From contig PBSZ01000091.1 of assembly GCA_002726445.1 (NCBI GenBank), positions 1 to 39,674 on the forward strand: a stretch of 39,674 nucleotides of DNA, given 5' to 3'. Under the pieces are notes generated by a model. It did not search any database and was not told the DNA's origin. It was given only the letters and a program-made list of their open reading frames with translations. The translations under genes and the position numbers were made by a program. The stretch is from Cellvibrionales bacterium (GTDB lineage Bacteria; Pseudomonadota; Gammaproteobacteria; Pseudomonadales; UBA7434). Every line of letters begins with the position of its first letter. The stretch's first letter is position 1. Below, in pieces: positions 12,474-21,945 of this stretch.

Positions 12474-12523
12474 ACACGGTGAGCTTGCGTAAGTGAAGCA
12501 TAAAATTAACAACTGATCGTGAA

Positions 12524-13657
12524 ATGAGTCCGACCATGACATCGATAAGCACAGACAAAAAAATCTGCTGGGTCATTAAGATTGGCAGCGCACTACTGAC
12601 AGGTAATGGTCAAGGTTTAGCGGTGGACGCTCTCGATCACTGGGTCGAGCAGATAGCCAAATTAAAAGCCATGGACTATGACATCGTCATCGTCTCTTCA
12701 GGCTCGGTTGCCGAAGGCATGACTCGGCTAGGGCTTCAACAACGCCCTACCGCGCTTCATCAATTACAGGCCGCCGCAGCGATCGGCCAAGCTGGCTTAA
12801 TTCAAGCCTATGAAACACGCTTTAAAAAGTTTGATTTACTAACCGCGCAAATTTTATTGGTGCACGACGACTTATCTTCACGCACTCGCTACCTTAATGC
12901 GAGACAAACACTGCAAAGTCTACTCGATTCCAATGTTATTCCTATTGTCAATGAGAATGACACCGTAGCAACCGATGAAATTCGTTTTGGCGACAATGAT
13001 ACCTTAGCCGGTCAAGTTGCCAATTTGGTCGATGCTGAACGCTTAGTCATTCTAACCGATCAGCAAGGCGTGTTTACCAAAGATCCTAGAAAACATCGTG
13101 ACGCCACATTAATTCAAGAATGTGACGTGAATGACAAGACACTCGATGCAGCCGCGAGTGGCAGCAGCGGCAACCTAGGTCGCGGCGGCATGAGCACTAA
13201 AATAAAAGCCGCACGGTTAGCGGCCCGCTCTGGTGCAGACACCGTTATCACGGATGGATTAACGAATAATGTCATTATTCGACTGGCCAACAATGAGTGT
13301 CTAGGCACGCGACTAAGCAGTATAGATAGCCCTATTAGCCAGCGAAAACAGTGGCTTTCAGGCAGTCTGGCAAGCTGCGGGCAATTAATTATCGATCAAG
13401 GCGCCGAAAAGAAACTACTCGAATCAGGCAGCAGCTTATTACCCATCGGTGTAACTGGGGTAAATGGAGAGTTTTCTAGAGGTGACCTGGTTAGTTGTGT
13501 TAGCACTGACGGGCGAGAAGTGGCGCGCGGTTTAACAAACTACAGCAGCGAAGAAGCTAATAAAATTGTCGGCCAAGCCAGTGATCAACTTAGCGCACTG
13601 TTAGGTTACGGTGGTGACGAAGAGCTCATACATCGCGATAATCTTGTATTAGTCTAA
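12524..13657 (+). CDS. proB: Glutamate 5-kinase
   Basis: 377 aa; WVIKIGSALLT, VIVSSGSVAEGM, PIVNENDTVATDEIRFGDNDTLAGQVA, GRGGMSTKIKAARLAARSG; C-terminal PUA-like region present. Confidence 0.95.
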   Translation: MSPTMTSISTDKKICWVIKIGSALLTGNGQGLAVDALDHWVEQIAKLKAMDYDIVIVSSGSVAEGMTRLGLQQRPTALHQLQAAAAIGQAGLIQAYETRFKKFDLLTAQILLVHDDLSSRTRYLNARQTLQSLLDSNVIPIVNENDTVATDEIRFGDNDTLAGQVANLVDAERLVILTDQQGVFTKDPRKHRDATLIQECDVNDKTLDAAASGSSGNLGRGGMSTKIKAARLAARSGADTVITDGLTNNVIIRLANNECLGTRLSSIDSPISQRKQWLSGSLASCGQLIIDQGAEKKLLESGSSLLPIGVTGVNGEFSRGDLVSCVSTDGREVARGLTNYSSEEANKIVGQASDQLSALLGYGGDEELIHRDNLVLV

Positions 13658-13667
13658 ATCGAAACAC

Positions 13668-16600
13668 CTATTTCACAGAAAGCAAAATATCGCCGTCATC
13701 TAAGCCGGGACGATTAAGCTCGCCCTGCGATTTAATCTTCCCTGGCGGATCATTAATGGTTTCTGTCAACTCAGCAGCACAATAAGAGGCATCGACCTGC
13801 GCTTGCGGGGCTTCGTTATAGCAAGTTTTTCGTTGCTTAGGCAGGCGTGCTAAGCGACGGATCATTGCATCCATCTGTGAAGGAGGCATTTCTTGACCAT
13901 GCTGAGCACCGGCCGAGCGGGTAATCGTTTCATTCATTAATGTACCACCTAAATCGTTAGCACCCGAATTTAAACAAGCTGCCACGCCCTGCTCGCCCAT
14001 TTTGACCCATGAGGCTTGAATATTATGAATTTGGCCGTGCAAGACAAGACGAGCGACGGCGTGCATCAATACGGCCTCACGAAAAGTTGGCCCTTTACGT
14101 GACAGGCCTTTTAAATACATCGGCGCTTCTTCAGGCACAAAAGGTAATGGAACAAATTCAGTAAAACCACCCGTCTTAACTTGCAGCGCTCGCAATCTCA
14201 ATAAGTGGCGCGCCCAATGAGTAGGCGTTTCTATGTGGCCATACATAATCGTGGATGTGGTTTTCATGCCTAAGCTATGTGCCGTTTCCATGACATGCAA
14301 CCACTGCTCAGTACGGATTTTTTCAGGACAGAGCGTGTCGCGCACTTCGTCATCTAATATCTCTGCCGCGGTGCCAGGCAAGGTTGATAAACCCGCTTCA
14401 ATTAACTGCTGCAAGTAGGTTTTAATATCTAGGCCTAAGGTTTTCGCCCCCTGCCAAATTTCTAATGGCGAAAAAGCATGGATATGCATATCGGGAGAGG
14501 CTTGTTTAATCGCATGGCAAATATCAATGTACGTCTGGCCAGTATAGCCAGGGTGAATACCACCCTGCATACACACTTCAGTCGCACCGCGATCCCAAGC
14601 TTCGCAGGTTCGACGCTGAATTTCTTGCTCGCTTAAATCGTAAGGCCTGCCACGTAAGTTTTCACTCATTTTGCCCTTAGAAAAGGCACAAAATTGGCAT
14701 TTAAAATAACAAATATTGGTGTAGTTAATATTGCGATTAACCACGTATTTAACCGTATCTCTATTCACTGACTGTCGAAGTGAGTCTGCCGCATGACAGA
14801 CATGCCAAAAGTCATCGTTACGCGCCGAAAAGAGTTGCGCCACTTCTTGTTCTTCCAGCACTTCGCCAGCTGAAGCCTTGGCTGTAATCGCAGCGATCGC
14901 GCTTGAAGCAACCGGCCTTGCTTGGTCATCTTTTTGTGCTTGCCACCAAGCAGGGATCGTATTCGAAATGCCCGCCACCCAGTTGTCTGTTCGCGGCCAA
15001 CCTTCACTATCGATCATGGCAAGCACCTTAGCCTGCATAGTGGGTTCTACCCAACGACAAGTGTCGCTCGCATAGTCAGGGTAGATGGTTAGTCTTTCAT
15101 GCAGGTACTTACCCGTCGCACGAGTTTGAGATGCCAACTGATCAACATGAGGCCATGGGGCCTCTGGATTGACATGATCTGGGGTCAGTGGCGATACACC
15201 ACCCCAGTCATCGATGCCTGCTTGAACAATCTTTTCTAGCTCGCCCGGGCTCAAATTAGGCGGCGCTTGAATATGCATCGCAGCACCAAAAATAATACGC
15301 GCGACTGCAATAGTCCAAAGTAATTCTTCGACGCTGGGATCAGGCGCCTGAGCCATTTTAGTATCAGGCTTGGCTCTAAAGTTTTGAATGATCACTTCTT
15401 GCAAGTGGCCATACTGCTCATGTAAATCACGCAGCGCCAACATTGATTCAATACGCTCGCGGCGCGTTTCACCAATGCCGATTAGAATGCCCGAAGTGAA
15501 CGGCACATTTAATTCACCGGCCAATCGAATTGTCTCTAAACGAACAGCAGGGTCTTTATCAGGCGAACCGTAGTGCGGCATACCTTTTTCGGTTAAGCGC
15601 TCGGAGGATGACTCGAGCATGATCCCCATTGAAGCCGACACTTTTCGCAATGCTTTAATCTCGTCAGCATCCATACATCCGGCATTAATATGCGGCAGTA
15701 GAGAGGTCTCCTCTGCGACCCGTTGAGCAACATGTGTCACGTATTCTAACGTGGTACTGAAGCCCATCTCAGCCAAAGCCTCGCGCGCCACTCGATAGCG
15801 CAACTCTGGCTTTTCGCCCAAGGTGAAAAGCGCTTCTTTGCAACCCTGTAACTCACCTTGCTTAGCTAAAGCAACCACTTCATCAGCCGTCATGTAAATA
15901 GCGTCGAGGTGTCTTGGTGTGGTGGCGAAAGTACAGTAGTGACAAACATCACGACACAAATGGGTCAGCGGAATAAATACTTTTCTCGAATAAGAAATCA
16001 GCGAACCATGCCCAGCATCTCGCAAGGCCGATGCCTGTTTCATTAATGCCACTAAATCATCATTATCAGCTAATGCCAAGGCCTGACTCTGCGACGGTCG
16101 ATCAAGCAGACTGTAATCAAGTGATGTTGAAGCCTGCGCATCGATTATCGAACTCGGCTCAACCTCTTCAACCTCTAGCATCCACATCATTTGTAGGCGT
16201 TGGGCAATTGCACTGTCACGACAATATTCAGAGGTGTGTGAAGCGGTATGCAAAGCCTGAACTGACACCGTATCCGATGACAGTGAATGTGATTGATTAA
16301 GGCCAAGAATAAAGGCCATTAAATCACTGGGGGTATCAATATCTGCGGCAATCGCCCTTGAATAAAATCGTTGGATCAACATGTCTTGCGCGGCAAATGA
16401 TTCCTGATGAAGCGCAAAACTATTGCGCCCAAAGTGAAATAGCTGCCGATTTAATGTTTGTCGTTGCTGAATTTTAAGCGGTAAGAATTGGCTGCTGTGC
16501 AATACCATTGTATTGGTGCCGGTTTGATGACGGTCAGAGACTAAGGTCACTGAATCGCGCCGCACTGAAGAGGATAAATCATCTCGCTGTTGCGCAAGTC

Positions 16601-16982
16601 GTTCTATCTCAGCGATCGACAACTCGGGCAGATCGGCATGTAAAATACAGATATCGGTATCGTCAGCTAATTGTAAAACATGCTCACAGCCAGCATTAAT
16701 AGCCGCATTCAATGGAGAAAAAAGCGTGTTCAATTTTGAATGTACTTGAGCGCCTTGTTCTGGCTCAGAGATTAGCGTCACGCCATGGTGCTTAGCCATT
16801 AAAGCGGCAGTTGGATCATCAGACACTATCACAATGCCGTTTATTGAGGGTGCCTGAGTTAATACTGACAATACATCTTCAACCATCGCATGAAATAAAC
16901 GATGGCGCTCAGCAGCCGATAACACGCCAGAAAGACGCTGCTTGGCACTGACAAAATCTTTAAGTGGTAAGACTGCCCACAT
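13668..16982 (-). CDS. Trifunctional CofC-CofG-CofH fusion (2-phospholactate-type guanylyltransferase plus Fo synthase CofG and CofH radical-SAM domains)
   Basis: 1104-aa uninterrupted ORF. Residues ~1-225 CofC-like (WAVLPLKDFVSAKQRLSG, HADLPELS, TGTNTMVL, FHFGRNSFALHQ, DIDTPSDL). CofG CxxxCxxC at residues 343-350 (CRDVCHYC). CofH CxxxCxxC at 758-765 (CYFKCQFC, in NRNINYTNICYFKCQFCAFSKGK). Confidence 0.92.
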   Translation of the reverse strand: MWAVLPLKDFVSAKQRLSGVLSAAERHRLFHAMVEDVLSVLTQAPSINGIVIVSDDPTAALMAKHHGVTLISEPEQGAQVHSKLNTLFSPLNAAINAGCEHVLQLADDTDICILHADLPELSIAEIERLAQQRDDLSSSVRRDSVTLVSDRHQTGTNTMVLHSSQFLPLKIQQRQTLNRQLFHFGRNSFALHQESFAAQDMLIQRFYSRAIAADIDTPSDLMAFILGLNQSHSLSSDTVSVQALHTASHTSEYCRDSAIAQRLQMMWMLEVEEVEPSSIIDAQASTSLDYSLLDRPSQSQALALADNDDLVALMKQASALRDAGHGSLISYSRKVFIPLTHLCRDVCHYCTFATTPRHLDAIYMTADEVVALAKQGELQGCKEALFTLGEKPELRYRVAREALAEMGFSTTLEYVTHVAQRVAEETSLLPHINAGCMDADEIKALRKVSASMGIMLESSSERLTEKGMPHYGSPDKDPAVRLETIRLAGELNVPFTSGILIGIGETRRERIESMLALRDLHEQYGHLQEVIIQNFRAKPDTKMAQAPDPSVEELLWTIAVARIIFGAAMHIQAPPNLSPGELEKIVQAGIDDWGGVSPLTPDHVNPEAPWPHVDQLASQTRATGKYLHERLTIYPDYASDTCRWVEPTMQAKVLAMIDSEGWPRTDNWVAGISNTIPAWWQAQKDDQARPVASSAIAAITAKASAGEVLEEQEVAQLFSARNDDFWHVCHAADSLRQSVNRDTVKYVVNRNINYTNICYFKCQFCAFSKGKMSENLRGRPYDLSEQEIQRRTCEAWDRGATEVCMQGGIHPGYTGQTYIDICHAIKQASPDMHIHAFSPLEIWQGAKTLGLDIKTYLQQLIEAGLSTLPGTAAEILDDEVRDTLCPEKIRTEQWLHVMETAHSLGMKTTSTIMYGHIETPTHWARHLLRLRALQVKTGGFTEFVPLPFVPEEAPMYLKGLSRKGPTFREAVLMHAVARLVLHGQIHNIQASWVKMGEQGVAACLNSGANDLGGTLMNETITRSAGAQHGQEMPPSQMDAMIRRLARLPKQRKTCYNEAPQAQVDASYCAAELTETINDPPGKIKSQGELNRPGLDDGDILLSVK

Positions 16983-17010
16983 AAAAAAACCTATTTATAG
17001 TTGAGTGTTA

Positions 17011-17973
17011 TTACGCCGTTGAAGAATACAGTTGTTCAGTAAACTGCAAACATTGCTCAGCTAAATTTATCTTATCTTGCTCGCTGTGCATCACCGTATC
17101 GGTTATTTTTACCTTGATGCCCATCGTCTCAATTTCAGCGGCTCGATCAGAATCGCTGCGATCAATAACCAGGCCGTCAATGATATCACTATAGTAACTA
17201 GCAACACCGCTCACCGAGACTGGCATTTCAAGCCCCTGCATCATATTTGCGGTTGGTCCCTTGATCGCCATGCCATTCACAATAGGCGATACTGCAATAA
17301 TAGGTGCCCGACATCGCTTAAGTTTTGGTAATACCGACGGTATTTTTAAGATCGGGTCGACACTGACAAAGGGGTTCGACGGGCAAATAATAATCGCCTT
17401 TGGCTCAGCCGCTATGGCCATCTCGAAAGCGTCGCTAGGAGTCGCTGATGACATGCCGTTAAAACGAATCTCGCTGATCGGGGGTTGGCACTGCTGGCCG
17501 ACAAAATAGTCTTGGAAGTCAAGCCAACCCTGTTCAGTTAGCACCTGTGTCGCAACGGCGTCGTTGGTCATGGGAATCAGCTGTTGTTCGACCCCTAGCG
17601 CTTGACATAGCTTGGCTGTGACCTGCTCTAAACTGAGGCCCTGCTCAAAATATTGGCGCCTACGCGTATGTGTGGCGAGATCACGATCGCCCAATCGAAA
17701 CCAGGTCTCGCCGCCAAGCGCCGACATAGCATCCATAAACTGCCACGTTTCATTGGCCACTCCCCAACCCTGCTCGACATTACTTAAACCCGCCAAGGTA
17801 TACATCACGGTATCGAGATCTGGCGAAACAGGAAATCCTAAATGACAGAAGTCATCGGCAGTATTAGCAACAATAGTCAACTGTTTTGCCGACAGTGATC
17901 GCGCCAAGCCCAGCGCTAATTTCGCACCGCCAACACCGCCTGAAAGGGCTAATATATTTGCTTGCTCTATCAT
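17011..17973 (-). CDS. cofD: 2-phospho-L-lactate transferase-like CofD/FbiA
   Basis: 320 aa; NILALSGGVGGAKLALGLARSL, VANTADDFCHLGFPVSPDLDTVMYTLAGLSN, GLVIDRSDSD. Confidence 0.94.
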   Translation of the reverse strand: MIEQANILALSGGVGGAKLALGLARSLSAKQLTIVANTADDFCHLGFPVSPDLDTVMYTLAGLSNVEQGWGVANETWQFMDAMSALGGETWFRLGDRDLATHTRRRQYFEQGLSLEQVTAKLCQALGVEQQLIPMTNDAVATQVLTEQGWLDFQDYFVGQQCQPPISEIRFNGMSSATPSDAFEMAIAAEPKAIIICPSNPFVSVDPILKIPSVLPKLKRCRAPIIAVSPIVNGMAIKGPTANMMQGLEMPVSVSGVASYYSDIIDGLVIDRSDSDRAAEIETMGIKVKITDTVMHSEQDKINLAEQCLQFTEQLYSSTA

Positions 17974-17988
17974 TCTATAATCACTTGG

Positions 17989-18762
17989 CTAACGAAACAG
18001 ATCGGCTTTTTTGTCACGGATCAATGCGCTAGCATCCTGTTCGCTGGCCTGCCAATCCCAACCTCGAATAACGACCGCTGGAACCGATTCACCACCCTGC
18101 CCCATCAATAGCGAAGCGGCCGATGCCAGTTCGTCTGCGTCAGCCATTTCGGTAACTTCTAGCGGCCGACCGAATAAATCAGAGGCGCCAATCGCTGAGC
18201 GCAATGCCGGCACGGCAGCACTGCCTATAGCAAAACCGGTAATGCCATTACGCCATGCTCGACCCGCACTGTCACTGATAATGATACCTATTTTTAAGCC
18301 TTGCCGAGCAAAATAATCGGCAAGCTGTTTCGCACTCAAATTGGCATCAATGGGCAGTAACAAGACCCGTTCACGGCCCTCAAAATCAGTAATATTAGAC
18401 CGATCAATACCAGCATTAGCATGCACGTATCCACAGCGATGCTCGACAATCATAACGCCTGGGCGATGCCTAACCACTTCTTTTGACTCGTCTAGAATCA
18501 ACTGCACTAAGCGAGGATCTTTATCCACTTCTGCGGCCCATTGCAGCGCCTCGGCAGAAGGCTCAATTTCGTCCAGTAAGGCATAGCGACCTTCAGATTT
18601 TGAAATAATTTTTTGTGCGATAACCAGTATATCGCCATCCACGAGTTTGAACTCAGCGGCAGCTAAAGCGACATCGATTAAGGCTGACAAATCATCGCCA
18701 ACCTCGATCAAAGGTAATGTTTTCAGTGCGGTTAGGGAAAGATCCACAGGCGCGACTGGCAA
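17989..18762 (-). CDS. cofE: Coenzyme F420-0:L-glutamate ligase, single-domain CofE (TTG start)
   Basis: 257 aa; VDGDILVIAQKIISKSEGRYALL, DKDPRLVQLILDESKEVVRHRPGVMIVEHRCGYVHANAGIDRSNI, GIIISDSAGRAWRNGITGFAIGSAAVPAL. TAATTG junction with the upstream gene. Confidence 0.94.
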   Translation of the reverse strand: MPVAPVDLSLTALKTLPLIEVGDDLSALIDVALAAAEFKLVDGDILVIAQKIISKSEGRYALLDEIEPSAEALQWAAEVDKDPRLVQLILDESKEVVRHRPGVMIVEHRCGYVHANAGIDRSNITDFEGRERVLLLPIDANLSAKQLADYFARQGLKIGIIISDSAGRAWRNGITGFAIGSAAVPALRSAIGASDLFGRPLEVTEMADADELASAASLLMGQGGESVPAVVIRGWDWQASEQDASALIRDKKADLFR

Positions 18763-19443
18763 TTAAGCCTCTGGAATGCCCGTTATGGCAAGCCCAGCAT
18801 GACACTTGTATTGCTTGTTAATAAAAATCAGCACCGAGGTGAGGGCTTCAACCGCCGCGGCATTTGCGATTGAACCACCGTGGTAGCCCTTCATGCCCGC
18901 CGCCTCAACAAGCTTGATCACTTCTTCTCGGGCCGCTTTTTTATTGCCGCAGACAATAACGTCACAGGTTAAGTCACTGCCCGCTTGTAAATGCACAGCA
19001 GCGACATTTTGAAATGCCGATACTACTTGAACATTTTCACCAACGATCTCCTGAGCGATTTGACCTGCTGAGCCCTGCTCTGGCAATTGGACACGCGCTA
19101 CTTTAGGTGGCACTAATGGCACCGTTACATCAATTAAAATTTTACCCTCAAGCACATCTTTAACTGACTCTAAGGTGCTGGCATGGTGGGCAAAAGGAAC
19201 CGTCATTGCAACGATATCGGCCGCACTGGCAGCCGCATGGTTATCCATTGCTTCGGCAGCAGAATCAGCAATGCCTCGCTCTTGCATCAAGCCTTGTAAG
19301 GCATCGACCGCTTGTTGCGCTTTTTCTTGGGTCCGCGAGCCAATGATGACGCGATAGCCGGCCTGTGCCCAACGACGAGCTAAACCGGTACCAAGATCAC
19401 CAGTACCGCCTAAAATGGCAACAGTGGGTAGTAAATCACTCAT
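18763..19443 (-). CDS. npdG: F420:NADPH oxidoreductase (Fno/NpdG family)
   Basis: 226 aa; VAILGGTGDLGTGLARRWAQAGYRVIIGSRTQEKAQ, DIVAMTVPFAHHASTLESVK; contiguous with cofE. Confidence 0.88.
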   Translation of the reverse strand: MSDLLPTVAILGGTGDLGTGLARRWAQAGYRVIIGSRTQEKAQQAVDALQGLMQERGIADSAAEAMDNHAAASAADIVAMTVPFAHHASTLESVKDVLEGKILIDVTVPLVPPKVARVQLPEQGSAGQIAQEIVGENVQVVSAFQNVAAVHLQAGSDLTCDVIVCGNKKAAREEVIKLVEAAGMKGYHGGSIANAAAVEALTSVLIFINKQYKCHAGLAITGIPEA

Positions 19444-19655
19444 AGCAATTCCTTATTGTAATTGTGGATTAAATTGTCGGCCAACGGTCATCGTTGAACG
19501 AAGTCAATGAACCAAAACAGGTTTACGGTTATTATACGCTGAAATCACCTTTAAAGATGAGTGGCAATAACCGCCACCCTAGCAAGGCATATTTCCCTTT
19601 TAAATCAAGATGCAGTTACAATAAGCGGAAATAAGCAATTAAACAATTCGCTAAC

Positions 19656-19676
19656 ATCGAGCCTAACTCGATTTTT
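19656..19676 (+). terminator. Terminator-like hairpin 38 nt upstream of the SDR start
   Basis: ATCGAG-CCTAA-CTCGAT followed by TTTT within the npdG/SDR divergent intergenic region. Confidence 0.4.
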
Positions 19677-19714
19677 AGCATCCGATCGGCATCACTAGTA
19701 ATGCGAATGGAATT

Positions 19715-20539
19715 ATGGCTAACAACGATAATACGCAAGACAACGCTACCAATACGAGACTTTGCTTCGATAACGCTGTGGTATTGGTGACCGGCGGCGG
19801 CAAAGGGGTGGGGCTAGGGATAAGTCTGCGCTTTCTTGAGGCAGGTGCAACTGTCTATATTTGCGGCCGATCCGCACCAGAATCGCTGCCATCGGCATCG
19901 ACTAAAGACGGCAGTAATGTCGCACAATTTATTAACGCCGATGTCCGCGATCTGGATCAGACACAAGCCATGTTCGATCAAATCAAAACCGAATCGGGTC
20001 GTTTAGATGTGTTAGTCAACAATGCTGGCGGCGCACCTCCGGCTGAAGCGGCAACGGCATCACCGCGTTTTTCAGCATCAATTATTAATCTGAATTTGCT
20101 TGCGCCGATTAACCTTGCTCAAATGGCCAATGCCATCATGCAAAATCAAGCCTGTGGCGGAAGTATTATCAATATTGCCAGTGTTAGCGTCATTCGGCCT
20201 TCTCCGGGCACGGCCGCTTATGGCGCTGCCAAGGCAGGCATGGTCAACTTTTCCTCATCAGTCGCGGTAGAATGGGCGCCAAAGGTCCGTGTTAATGCGG
20301 TTATCGCAGGTTTAGTGAGAACCGAGCAAGCGGAATTACATTACGGTGATGAAGCCGGCATCGAGGCGGTGGGGCGTACGATTCCTCTGGGTCGCATGGC
20401 GCAACCTCAGGACATTGGTGATGCCTGTTTATTTTTAGCTTCATCACTGGCAAGCTATGTATCTGGCTCAACGGTAACCGTTCATGGCGGCGGCGAAGCA
20501 CCCGCCTTTCTGTCCGCTTCTAACGCAAATAACGAGTAA
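19715..20539 (+). CDS. SDR-family oxidoreductase
   Basis: 274 aa; [48 protein letters not shown]. Confidence 0.9.
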   Translation: MANNDNTQDNATNTRLCFDNAVVLVTGGGKGVGLGISLRFLEAGATVYICGRSAPESLPSASTKDGSNVAQFINADVRDLDQTQAMFDQIKTESGRLDVLVNNAGGAPPAEAATASPRFSASIINLNLLAPINLAQMANAIMQNQACGGSIINIASVSVIRPSPGTAAYGAAKAGMVNFSSSVAVEWAPKVRVNAVIAGLVRTEQAELHYGDEAGIEAVGRTIPLGRMAQPQDIGDACLFLASSLASYVSGSTVTVHGGGEAPAFLSASNANNE

Positions 20540-20546
20540 GTCACTT

Positions 20547-21686
20547 ATGTCTTCACATTCTCCAACGGTCGACCTTGCCATGCAGCTAATGGCCTGTCGC
20601 TCGGTGACACCTATCGACGATGGCTGCCAAGATATTATGATTGCTCGATTGCAAGCCATCGGCTTTAAAATTGAGCGTTTACGGTTTGATGACGTGGATA
20701 ATTTCTGGGCGGTTCATGGTGACAGTGGCGATATCCTGGCCTTTGCTGGCCATACCGATGTCGTGCCAGCTGGTGACGAAAGCCAATGGCAGTACCCACC
20801 TTATCAGCCTCGTGTCGAACAAGGCCAGTTATGCGGTCGTGGTGCTGCCGATATGAAAGGCAGCTTAGCCGCGATGGTTACCGCCACCGAGGCTTTTATT
20901 TCCGCACACCCTAATCACCCCAACCGTCTGGCTTTTTTAATCACCAGCGATGAAGAAGGAATCGCCATTAATGGCACTGTTAGGGTAATGGACTATTTAG
21001 CCGATCAAAATGAAACGATTCGTTGGTGCGTGGTAGGTGAGCCCTCTAGCACCGCATTAACCGGCGATACGATTAAAAATGGTCGTCGCGGATCACTGGG
21101 GCTGAAATTGACTATCCACGGTGTTCAAGGTCATGTCGCCTACCCCCATTTAGCGGATAATCCCATTTTTAGTTTTTCTCCCGCTCTGGCCGAGCTGAAT
21201 CAAACAGAATGGGATCGAGGCAATGATTTCTTTCCTACCACGAGCTTTCAAATTTCTAATATACAAGCCGGCACAGGGGCGACTAACGTTATCCCTGGTG
21301 ACTTACACATCATCGCTAATTTTCGCTTTTCAACTGAGCTGACAGTCGACGACATTAAACAACGGCTAACTGCCATTCTTGATCGGCATGGTTTGCAGTT
21401 TAGTATTGAATGGCACTTGAGCGGACTGCCGTTCATCACTGAGCGAGGCGAATTAATTGACGCCAGCGTGACGGCTATCGAACAAGTGACCGGCTTGCAT
21501 ACAGAGTTGAGCACCGCTGGCGGCACATCGGACGGGCGCTTCATTGCGCCAACCGGCGCCCAACTGGTGGAACTCGGCCCTGTGAACAAGACTATTCATC
21601 GAGTCAATGAACGGGTGAATGCAGCTGAACTCGACCAGTTACAGGCAATCTATGAAAAAATAATGACCGCATTACTCAGCGACTAA
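20547..21686 (+). CDS. dapE: Succinyl-diaminopimelate desuccinylase
   Basis: [102 protein letters not shown] at 20547 preferred over the ORF-track start 20484, which overlaps the SDR. Confidence 0.94.
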   Translation: MSSHSPTVDLAMQLMACRSVTPIDDGCQDIMIARLQAIGFKIERLRFDDVDNFWAVHGDSGDILAFAGHTDVVPAGDESQWQYPPYQPRVEQGQLCGRGAADMKGSLAAMVTATEAFISAHPNHPNRLAFLITSDEEGIAINGTVRVMDYLADQNETIRWCVVGEPSSTALTGDTIKNGRRGSLGLKLTIHGVQGHVAYPHLADNPIFSFSPALAELNQTEWDRGNDFFPTTSFQISNIQAGTGATNVIPGDLHIIANFRFSTELTVDDIKQRLTAILDRHGLQFSIEWHLSGLPFITERGELIDASVTAIEQVTGLHTELSTAGGTSDGRFIAPTGAQLVELGPVNKTIHRVNERVNAAELDQLQAIYEKIMTALLSD

Positions 21687-21690
21687 GACC

Positions 21691-21939
21691 ATGATGCAAG
21701 CCAGCAAAAGCAAACTGGCAAGACTCTTTCGTGATGATCGACAGCGAATCACGCATTTCGCTATTAGTGGGCTTATCTTTTTTCTCAGCTATGCCCTGCT
21801 CTACTGGTGCGAAACCAATATAGCGCCATCACTGCGACAAGAGCTGATTTCACTCGCGTGTCTTGTTATTGGTGGCTTAGCGTTTTGCTGGGCGATGCTG
21901 ATGCAAATACTGTTTATTTTATCGCGAATCTTTAAATAA
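21691..21939 (+). CDS. Small hypothetical membrane protein
   Basis: 82 aa, two hydrophobic segments (ISGLIFFLSYALLYW, SLACLVIGGLAFCWAMLMQILFIL); fits tightly after dapE. Confidence 0.6.
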   Translation: MMQASKSKLARLFRDDRQRITHFAISGLIFFLSYALLYWCETNIAPSLRQELISLACLVIGGLAFCWAMLMQILFILSRIFK

Positions 21940-21945
21940 ACGTTG

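Noticed and set aside
12524-13657. Idea that proB belongs to the F420 system because CofE uses glutamate
   Set aside because: proB is convergent with the operon, follows obgE as is common, and reads as an ordinary proline-pathway kinase.
16031-16300. 89-aa plus-strand ORF opposite the CofC-CofG linker, and other plus-strand ORFs within 13668-18762
   Set aside because: Antisense to continuous conserved coding sequence, no motif or SD context.
20484-20546. Upstream extension of dapE in the ORF track
   Set aside because: Extension overlaps the SDR 3' end; homology begins at [22 protein letters not shown] (20547).
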